Source of the DNA: Zelonia costaricensis | Taxonomy: Eukaryota > Euglenozoa > Kinetoplastea > Trypanosomatida > Trypanosomatidae | Assembly (NCBI GenBank): GCA_030849075.1 | Contig: JASAOO010003231.1 | Coordinates: 1-30,870 of the forward strand | Direction of reading: 5' to 3' | Length of the DNA: 30,870 nt | Shown here: positions 18,048 through 25,575 of the stretch, piece after piece | Position numbering within the stretch: position 1 is the stretch's first letter | Layout: each line of letters starts with the position of its first letter | Program-made: the position numbers and the translations under genes | The notes under the pieces: model-generated | Database searches by the model: none | Told to the model about the DNA's origin: nothing | Seen by the model: only the letters and a program-made list of their open reading frames with translations

Positions 18048-20345
18048 ATGTGGAAGCTCCATTCGCTGACGAGGACGGCGCGTGTCGCGCACGCGCTGCG
18101 ACCAGCCAGCCGCTCCTCGCTGCCGTCGCTGCTGCACGCGCGCCGCCTCTACGCGCTGCACAGCACGCCGCCGTGCCGCCACGCCAGCGACGCCGGTGGC
18201 GCAACGGGCGGTGTCCCGGACACGGGGGACGACGGTGCCAGCCATGGCCACGACAGCGGCAGCCCGCATGACAGCGCCGCGGCCCTGGCGGAAGCGCCGG
18301 CGGAAGGTGCGCCCTCGGCACCCGAGGCCGCGGAGCTGGATGCGTTGCCGCTGCCCGTGTACCGGCCCTACGATACCGTCAAGCGTGGCACCGCAAAGCC
18401 TGACCTCATGAATCTCATGTACGACGTGCCCCTCCCGGCCGAGGAGCTTGTTCTGAAAACAGTGGAGGACTTCCGGAAGGTGCCAGGCATTATCTCCGCG
18501 CAGGTGCCCTGCGGTCGTCAGTTTGCCAAGCAGGTAGCCGATCTCGTCGACTTGCGAGAGCTGGACAAGGCGGAGCAGCTCATGGAGGACCCAATGATCG
18601 AGCGCTATCCACTGCACCGCATGGACGTCATCAGCGACGCCGTCACGCGCTCGGTGCAATCGCGGCTTCTTCTCTACCGCTACCTGAGCCAGGAGGACGT
18701 GCGCCGCATGCAGCGCCGCCTCGGCATGGACGAGGAAGCAATTCAGATGACGCCGCCAGGCAAGTGCGTGCACTTCCAGCTCGTGCACCCCGCCATCGCC
18801 ACGGCTGCGCCGCGCCGCCGCGACGCTCGCGATGCGGCGCAGTCCGCCGCGCCTCGCCTGACCCCCGCGCAGCAAGCGGAGGTGAAGGCCGCACGTGAGG
18901 TGGTCGAGCGGGTGCTGCGGCGCTACGTGGCGCGCGTGCTGGAGCCGCAGCCGAACGAGCTTGTTGTGGATCTGTCGCACTACGCCGCTTTCCTGCCCAT
19001 GCTGAACGCGGCGCGTCGCAACTTCCTGCAGATGAAGAAGGACGTTGCGGACTACCTGGAGGGCCGGCCGGTGACCAAGGAGGGCATCGCCGGTCCACCG
19101 CGGAAGAAGGACCTGGAGCCGATGTCCCCCGACGACTTGGCGGCCGAAATTGCCCGTGTGATTCGCCGCGAGCTGCCCGCGCTGCAACCCCGCGGCAGTC
19201 ATAGCGACAGCGACGGCAACGCCGCCTCCTGCGCTACACGGCCCATACTGCACCTCTGCATCGGCGTGGCCACCACGCCCATTGTGGCCAAGATCGCGAG
19301 CGACGTGGAGGCGGCGTCGGTGCTGGCAAAGCTGCGCGAGGCGGCAACGGCAAAGGCGAAGGCTAAGGCTGGAGCAGCGGCTCGCGACGCCAGCAGCAGC
19401 AGCACTAGCAGCAGTAGTACTGAAGGGGCCATCCCGCGCGTCTCGATCCGCTCCTTCCACCGCCACCTTCGCTCCCTCAAGGCGTCGCGCGACTTCATGG
19501 TGCGCTTCCCGGTGCGTCACATCCCTGTCTTTTCGCCCGCCTTCGTTGAGCTGCTGCGGCGCGTGTTCGGCATCACCACCTGCGGGCACCTGTACGAGAA
19601 GCGGATGCAACTGTACGGCACCTTATCGCACGAGACCGCGCAGGCGTGCTACAACGCCGCCTACGGGCACATGCGGTACGTGGGTGAGGACGAAGCCGGC
19701 CTGCACGCCCCGAGCAACTTGGTGGAGTCCACAAGGGAGCTGCGCGCCGTTGCGGCCAACGCGATCACGGTTGTTAATGAAGACCGCACTGCCTTCATGA
19801 CCCAGATGATGCAGTTCATGCCGCGCACCAAAGTGAAGCGGCACGTGATACGGGGCTGGACCTTCGCTGCTGTGCCGATTGGCCGCCTCGCTGGCAGCGA
19901 CGCGATTCTCCACTCCGCCGCGGAGGCGGCTCGTATAAAGCACCGCCAGGCGTACGCCAACGGCAACGGCTACACCACCGTGCGTGTCAGCCTCCACCAG
20001 CGCTCGCGGCGCCCAGTTTCGCACTCTGTCGAACTGGGGGAGAACGCCACGGAGCAGCAGCTGCTCGAAGCAGTGAAAAGCGAGGTCACAAAGCTGCTGC
20101 CCCACTTCGATCGCGCCAACTGCATCGGGCAAGCGCGCCCAGCCTCCATACAAGTCATGTTGACGGGTGTTTATCAGTTGCCCATGGTGCCGCCGCCGAT
20201 GCTCGAGGAGGCGGGAAAAATTGTAAAGATGTGCACCGCCACCAAGTTCTTCTTGTGCAAGCGCAAGACGATACAGCTGTTGCGGGGGCCTCGACGACGC
20301 CAGCTGCGGTATCCCACTTCCATTGCGGGTGTGGTGAAGGTGTAG
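18048..20345 (+). CDS. Catalytically degenerate polymerase kappa-like protein, probable mitochondrial
   Basis: This is a 765-residue relative of the three preceding polymerases. The start MWKLHSLTRTARVAHALRPA and what follows to residue 44 is basic and Ser/Leu-rich without acidic residues, a likely mitochondrial presequence. Segment 240-252 (CVHFQLVHPAIAT) aligns with the palm motif (HIDMDMFYAAVE), replacing catalytic Asp with Q244, the second Asp with V246 and the steric-gate Tyr with A249. Segment 303-312 (NELVVDLSHY) aligns with DELTMDVTKY of copy 2, giving N303 for Asp while Glu is kept. Only about 35 residues lie between palm strand and helix, so the fingers are missing. A palm remnant (GVATTPIVAKIASDV, 406-420) lacks the NKPNGQ that follows it in the others. 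The thumb hairpin PGIG reads PVFS (493-496). The little finger (about 636-712) is recognisable. The frame is long and open, so it is probably a functional protein without polymerase activity. Confidence 0.88.
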   Translation: MWKLHSLTRTARVAHALRPASRSSLPSLLHARRLYALHSTPPCRHASDAGGATGGVPDTGDDGASHGHDSGSPHDSAAALAEAPAEGAPSAPEAAELDALPLPVYRPYDTVKRGTAKPDLMNLMYDVPLPAEELVLKTVEDFRKVPGIISAQVPCGRQFAKQVADLVDLRELDKAEQLMEDPMIERYPLHRMDVISDAVTRSVQSRLLLYRYLSQEDVRRMQRRLGMDEEAIQMTPPGKCVHFQLVHPAIATAAPRRRDARDAAQSAAPRLTPAQQAEVKAAREVVERVLRRYVARVLEPQPNELVVDLSHYAAFLPMLNAARRNFLQMKKDVADYLEGRPVTKEGIAGPPRKKDLEPMSPDDLAAEIARVIRRELPALQPRGSHSDSDGNAASCATRPILHLCIGVATTPIVAKIASDVEAASVLAKLREAATAKAKAKAGAAARDASSSSTSSSSTEGAIPRVSIRSFHRHLRSLKASRDFMVRFPVRHIPVFSPAFVELLRRVFGITTCGHLYEKRMQLYGTLSHETAQACYNAAYGHMRYVGEDEAGLHAPSNLVESTRELRAVAANAITVVNEDRTAFMTQMMQFMPRTKVKRHVIRGWTFAAVPIGRLAGSDAILHSAAEAARIKHRQAYANGNGYTTVRVSLHQRSRRPVSHSVELGENATEQQLLEAVKSEVTKLLPHFDRANCIGQARPASIQVMLTGVYQLPMVPPPMLEEAGKIVKMCTATKFFLCKRKTIQLLRGPRRRQLRYPTSIAGVVKV

Positions 20346-22811
20346 GGCAGCGAGAGAGAGGGAGGTGAAGCGCAGGACAAGGGGAGGGGAGCCCAGGCGG
20401 ACGCACGGCCGCGGCACGCACAGACCTGTTTGCAGCAAACGGCACGTGCAAGTTTTGACGCCACCACATGCCCGCCTTCTCCCAACGTTGTCGCCGTCAT
20501 CAAGCGGCGCGCACGGAGCTCGTCTCTCTTGCGCTGATGCCACCTGCCGGATACGTAGGGGGGGTGGCGGCAACGAGGCTGCGGGGTGGGCAAGACACGA
20601 GTAGGGTTGGGAAGGGTCGGCGATGGTCGTGGGCGCGTTTCGCACGCTTTCCCGTGTGGGAGCACCTTGATCACTTTCGCGTTCACATGTGGCTTTGTGT
20701 GTATGTGTGGTATGTGTGTGTGTGTCTGTCTGTCCGTCTGGACGTGCCGAGAGCGCTTCCGTCAGCACTCCTTTCTGACGCCCGTCACTGTCCCTCGTGT
20801 GCCTTTCCCGGGCCGTAATTCCCCACTCTTCTCTCAGTTGTGCGCCTCGCACTTCGCTCGCCGAAAAAAAAAAAAAAAGCAGTCGGCGTGCACAGTGGCG
20901 ACGTGCGATGTGATCTTGCGGCATGTCGAAGCACATCGGGCTGCAGACGGTAGAGAAAAAAGGGAGAGGAGGGCGATGAAGAGGTAGCAAACGTGCAGCA
21001 CGTCGTTTGGCCTGGTTCGGTGGCTTGGGCGACTGACGTGCTACGTGGGCATTGTCCGGCGTCTCCTGTTGTCTTGGGGCTTTCCTTTGCTTGTATCTTC
21101 AATGCTCCTGCACTCTCCCCCTCCTCGCGGTGGCTGCTCTCCGCATCGAGTCGAGTGGGTGGGTTGTGTTTCAGTTTGCCTTCTTCCGTTACTGTCTCCG
21201 CACAGACGCACACGTCCCCCCCCCCCCCCGGCCCTTCCTACCCCCTCCACCCCACCCCTCTCCGCTGTGTCGTGCGACGGAGTCCTTACGATGTATGAGA
21301 GGAGATCGCCTGCCCGCGGCTGCAACGCACCCTAGCTACCGCTCTTCCGCACTCTACTTCCCACTTCGCAAAAGGGCGACTCGCTGTGGCGGCCGAGGAG
21401 CAGGAGGGGGAGGGCGGAGGTGCCGGGGTGCAGAGGGGGGGGAAATGCATGGCGAGAGATGATGGAGCGCCGCCGAACGACGGAGTCACGAGGCGGGAGA
21501 CCACGCATTCGCTGCCGCTTTTTTTTTTTGGTTTACGGTTTTGTGCTCGACGCACCACAGGGCGTGCGCACCCCGAGTAATCTTTTTCTTCCTCAGCGCT
21601 TTCTGTGACGATTGCCGTGTGCTGTTTTCGCTTTCTTGTTGTTGTGTGTGTGCGTGTGTGGTTGTCACGCGTCTGTGTCGCTGGCAAAACGCTGTTGCTG
21701 TGCTCCAGTGCTCCCCTCCATATTGAGAGAAAGGAGAGTGCGGCGAGACGCTTGTTCTGCCTCGCTTCTCGCTTTCCCCCTTCCCCAACACCACCTCACC
21801 CCACAACCCCGATTCGTTCCTCACACACACACACACACAGACACACATGCGCCGTCGCTCAGTCTTATGGTCACCCCCCCCCCTCCGCCTGCCCCTCTCC
21901 GCCGCCTTTCCTTTCCTCTTCCACATCCTCCTTTCTTTTTCGAACACTGTCTCGGTAGCCGTGCGACCAGCCACGTGCACCATCAAGGACGAGAACGGTG
22001 TGGCACTGGGGGAAAAAAAAGAAGCACAAGACAGGATTCGTGCATCACGCGCCGTGCTGCGGTGAAGAGAAAAGAAAGGAACACACTTGAGGTTTGAAAA
22101 GGGCGCTGCTCCTTCCGCCTGACACCCCGTCTTTTGTTTGTTCCGTTTTGTTTTTTGTCGTTCGCGCTTGAATGTTGGAGGAGCGCCGAGGAACAGCGCA
22201 TCCGTCTGCCGCAGGTCGACACCCACTGCACGTCTGTGCGGCCTCCCGTCCCGACAAGACTCTCACCTGCGTCTGCGTAAAGCAACTGCCGTGTAGCGGG
22301 AACGCACGCAGCGAGGCGTGTACGAGGGAGTGACTTTAGTGTCAAGGCCCTTTTCCGGCTGGTGGCTGGAGCTGTCCGCCCCTCTGCAGCCACCATGAGC
22401 GGCCGGTACAGTGGTGCTCGCGAAGCAGGCCTGTGCGCACTCTACGATGGTCTGTTCTTTTTTTGTTGTTGTTGACCTCTGTCTCTCTCTTCCTGCCGCT
22501 GATCCGTGGTCCGCTCGACGTGCCTTCCTCCCCCCCCCCCCCCCCACACACACACACTAACAAACACACGGACGCGGTCTGCAGGGCGTGGACTGGAGGA
22601 CGCACAACCTCCACCCCCTCCCTCCCTCCCTCCCCCCCCCCACTTTCACCTCACTCCCTCTCTCGGCTGAGGTGCAGGCGGTAGCGCTGCGTGCCGTACC
22701 CTGGAACGGTTCACACACACACGCACACTCAGCACTGAGCAGTCTAGTGCCTCTCCCCCCCCCCTCACCCTTCACCCCAAGGACGCACGTAACGGCCCCT
22801 TCCCGTAGTGG
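20346..22811. other. Spacer between the polymerase array and the WD40-like gene
   Basis: This is 2.5 kb with no supported gene on either strand. It contains an A-run at 20864-20878, a C-run near 21218, a G-rich stretch at 21405-21442, a T-run near 21520, (CA)n near 21822-21846 and 22542-22556, and a C-run near 22531. A block at about 22160-22455 has balanced, complex composition without a convincing frame. Confidence 0.7.
22748..22781 (+). promoter_or_regulatory. Predicted trans-splice acceptor for the WD40-like gene
   Basis: A C/T tract with a C-run is followed by AG at 22780-22781, only about 30 bases before the ATG at 22812. The very short leader makes this site less certain than the others. 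Confidence 0.4.
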
Positions 22812-24944
22812 ATGGCGTTCCCGTACTCTCCGCGCGGTGCGCGCACCGCTCCGCTCTCGGCACACCACCGCCGCGCCTCGCTGCACGCACTCTCCGTCCT
22901 CGTGGTGCAGTCAGAGCTCGCCAGTGAAATGACGCATGTCGCGTCGTCTGCGGAGCCGGCAACGCCGCTGGGGTCGAGCACGGCGTCGTCACCGCCGCTC
23001 CGGCGTGTCGCGTTTGTGTCGGCCGGGGAGGCCACCAACGACGTCGTGGATGTCGACGCCCTCGACGCCGCCGTGCCGATCACTGCCGCCGCGCCGCTGC
23101 CCCCGCTCGCCTATCGGGCCCGCCGGCCAATCGGGCACTCGACCCTGCGCGATGCGGTGGTGCTCTCGTACCGCCGGCCCAGCGACGACTACGTGGCGAG
23201 CTACACCAGATCTGGCCGCGCAGACGCTGCAGACGCCATGCCGCCACCGGTGGACGAGCTCCTGGCCGTCGCCGTCGAGGAGAGCCGCGTTTTTATGCGT
23301 CGAAGTGGTTTGTCCACGCGACGCACGCCCGACACGGCAGCTGCGGCGGTGCCAGTCCACGCCTGGCGGCAGCACACGCTGGTGAGCGGTGGCGACGCAG
23401 ATGACCGCGATGCGGCGGCGGAACTCGCCACCCCGTGCGCGGATAGCGGTGAGGGCAACGACGAAGGCGCCGCCTGCCGCGACCGGGGGAACAGGTTTCT
23501 GCGATGGCGCAGCAGCGCCGCCGAGCCTGCACCGCCCGCGTCATCGCCCGTCCCGGCGCGCCTCTACGCGGCGCAGTGGAGGCAGGAGGCGGGAGTGCTG
23601 CTGGAGCACGCCGGCGGGACCCTGCACCGCATCCGCGCCCGCGGCGGCGCTCTCAGTGCAACGGTGCACACGTCCGGCACGCACTCGCACTGCAGGGCGG
23701 ACTTCGTGGCGCTGTCCACCAGCACCCTTACCCTCGTGCAGTCGCGCGAGTACGGCGCCGACCTTGCCGCGGTGCAGCACACGGCCTTCGCGTCCGGCAT
23801 GAGCGCCAACGCCATTTGCATGGACGACTGGGGCCCGCACGCGAGTGTGGTGGGCTTCTCCGATGGCACCCTGCGCGTCGTGGACTGGCGGGTGCCGCCG
23901 CAGCGCGTCGGCAGGGACGGGAGCGGCGACGAGGTCGACGACGACGACCGCGAGGGTGGCAGCGTTGTGCTGCGCACGCACGTGCCCCAGCCGTCGTGGC
24001 TGCGTGTGACTCGAGGCAGGCGCTTGCGTGGCAGCGCGTCGGCGTCTGTGGCGGGGGTGCTGTCCTGTTGTGCCCTCCACGACGGCGTGCGCGTGGTGTG
24101 CGGCCTCGGCGACGCCTCCGGCGCCGTGGTGATGACCGACCTCCGGCGGCCCGACGACGGTACCGGCAGCGTCGCGGGCCGCCGGCGCAAGCGGTCCGAG
24201 GTGGAAGCGGCGCAGCTGCTGTTCCCCGAGTTGAGCGGGCAGAGCCCTACTGGGCGTGCCGTCTGCGACATTCAGGCCGACCCCGCCTGCTTCGGCCGCC
24301 TCGGCCTCGTCGACGTCAGTGGCGACACCGTGTTGACCAGCGTCGCGGCGCTGGAACGTGCCCTGACGGACTCAAACGTCACCACCACCACAAACAGCAC
24401 GGCGACACGCTCGGTGCGCGTCACTGGCCCGACGGTCCGCGCTACCACAGCCGCCTCAGCAGCGAACACGACATCGACGGCAGCCCCCCTTCGCCCGCGA
24501 CTGCCGGCGCCGCCGTCGCCGTGGTCGGTGCTCGAGCGGCTGGGCGGCCTCCCGCCCGCCGCCACGCGATACTCGGTGCTGGCGAGCCTCCTGCCCCGCC
24601 TTCGTGCGGGCCGCGCGGTGGGTGAGCAGGGCGAGTGGTTCCGCGGCCCCGTCGCGCTTCAGCCCCGCCCCCGCTGCACCTTCACCGAGGACGGCGAGGT
24701 GCTGGCCAGCACGGCAGCCCGCGGTGCCACCACCGCCACGCTGCGCCATACGCCGCTCCGCCCCGACGCCTCTGCTGCGGGCTGCACCGCCACACACGTG
24801 CACTTTGGAACGGCGGCGGGTGGACGGCGGAGCGGCGCCGAGGACTGGGCCGCCGGGCCGTTTGTTGCCGCGTCCTGTGTCGACGGGCTCATCAGCTTCG
24901 ACACCAACGATGGGCAGACACTGGCCGTCGACGTGCTGCGATGA
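22812..24944 (+). CDS. Hypothetical protein with WD40-like (beta-propeller) repeats
   Basis: This is a 710-residue protein. The first 200 or so residues are Ala/Ser/Arg-rich without recognised domains. From about residue 295 it shows beta-propeller-like blades: one ends in FSDGTLRVVDWR (about 349-360), another around 417-447 contains GDASGAVVMTDLR, and the last 28 residues (VAASCVDGLISFDTNDGQT region) look like a closing blade. An Asp/Glu-rich loop interrupts the propeller at about residue 370-385, and a Thr/Ser-rich region follows at 515-560. No membrane segment is seen. WD40 propellers are protein-interaction scaffolds, and I cannot identify the complex. The ATG at 22812 is the first after the last pyrimidine tract; M40 (22929) is a possible internal start. 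The spacing of blades is irregular, so the fold is a moderate-confidence call. Confidence 0.75.
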   Translation: MAFPYSPRGARTAPLSAHHRRASLHALSVLVVQSELASEMTHVASSAEPATPLGSSTASSPPLRRVAFVSAGEATNDVVDVDALDAAVPITAAAPLPPLAYRARRPIGHSTLRDAVVLSYRRPSDDYVASYTRSGRADAADAMPPPVDELLAVAVEESRVFMRRSGLSTRRTPDTAAAAVPVHAWRQHTLVSGGDADDRDAAAELATPCADSGEGNDEGAACRDRGNRFLRWRSSAAEPAPPASSPVPARLYAAQWRQEAGVLLEHAGGTLHRIRARGGALSATVHTSGTHSHCRADFVALSTSTLTLVQSREYGADLAAVQHTAFASGMSANAICMDDWGPHASVVGFSDGTLRVVDWRVPPQRVGRDGSGDEVDDDDREGGSVVLRTHVPQPSWLRVTRGRRLRGSASASVAGVLSCCALHDGVRVVCGLGDASGAVVMTDLRRPDDGTGSVAGRRRKRSEVEAAQLLFPELSGQSPTGRAVCDIQADPACFGRLGLVDVSGDTVLTSVAALERALTDSNVTTTTNSTATRSVRVTGPTVRATTAASAANTTSTAAPLRPRLPAPPSPWSVLERLGGLPPAATRYSVLASLLPRLRAGRAVGEQGEWFRGPVALQPRPRCTFTEDGEVLASTAARGATTATLRHTPLRPDASAAGCTATHVHFGTAAGGRRSGAEDWAAGPFVAASCVDGLISFDTNDGQTLAVDVLR

Positions 24945-25448
24945 CCCACAAGACGCTCCACTGAAGCCGCTCTCGACAATGTCGAGGGCCCCCCCCTCCC
25001 CTCCCCCGAGCCTCTTCTCTGGAGGAAAGCAAGCGAGCGCCAGAGAAGTAAAACGGGGAGGAAAGGCAGCGTCAAGGCACCGTCACAGCTTGATGTCGGC
25101 GGCACCAGAAGTGGTTGCAGTGCGCGCGGCAGCCGAGGTGCCGCGCGCCACCGTGAGCGCAGCACGTCGTTGCGCCGAGTCGCACGCACGCGTGACCCAC
25201 ACGCCGTTTATGTTGCTGCAGCGTCGCACGTGAAGAGAGGAGGGAAAGGTCAAGCGGGGGCGCACGAGGACCTCTCACACGGACGCCGCTGGACGACGGG
25301 CTGAACAGTCTTGACACGCAAACACACACATGCACACGCACACGCACACACACACACACACACGCGCAGGCTTCTGTTGCTGGATCCCTGCAACGACTGT
25401 GCTTCCCGGCGCCGCACACACTTCCTCGTGCGTACTGACTTGGATGCC

Positions 25449-25494
25449 TTTTCCCTCCACCCCCTCCCTCCCTCCCTCTGCAAAACGCACACAG
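25449..25494 (+). promoter_or_regulatory. Predicted trans-splice acceptor for the AAA ATPase gene
   Basis: A C/T tract at about 25449-25479 is followed by its first AG at 25493-25494. The first ATG downstream is 25576, giving a leader of about 80 bases made largely of CA and CG dinucleotides. Confidence 0.55.
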
Positions 25495-25507
25495 AGCACA
25501 AAAAGCA

Positions 25508-25545
25508 CAAACACACACACACACACACACACGCGCGCGCGCGCA
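25508..25545. repeat. (CA)n-(CG)n alternating purine-pyrimidine tract in the 5'-UTR
   Basis: About 12 CA units pass directly into about 6 CG units, ending about 30 bases before the AAA ATPase start codon. It would lie in the mature leader if the acceptor at 25494 is used. Confidence 0.85.
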
Positions 25546-25575
25546 GCTCATTCTCGCCGGCGTTGTCGTGCTGCC

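Larger units (their letters stand above)
24945..25575. other. Spacer between the WD40-like and AAA ATPase genes
   Basis: This is 631 bases without a supported gene. It includes two CA-rich tracts (about 25318-25365 and 25508-25531) and the acceptor tract for the next gene. The frame of the AAA gene is open back to 25330, but there it translates the CA repeat as His/Thr and is not accepted as coding. Confidence 0.7.

Noticed and set aside
17925..19610. Minus-strand open frame of 561 codons opposite the degenerate polymerase
   Set aside because: The + strand frame shows clear family similarity and a presequence. The minus frame is Arg/His/Gln-rich and has no recognisable domain.
18048..20345. 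Calling the degenerate polymerase copy a pseudogene
   Set aside because: The frame is uninterrupted for 765 codons, has a presequence and an apparent acceptor, and keeps a little-finger domain. Loss of catalytic residues alone does not make it a broken gene.
25330..25575. Upstream extension of the AAA ATPase
   Set aside because: The extra residues come from CA repeats (His/Thr) and lie largely upstream of the predicted acceptor.
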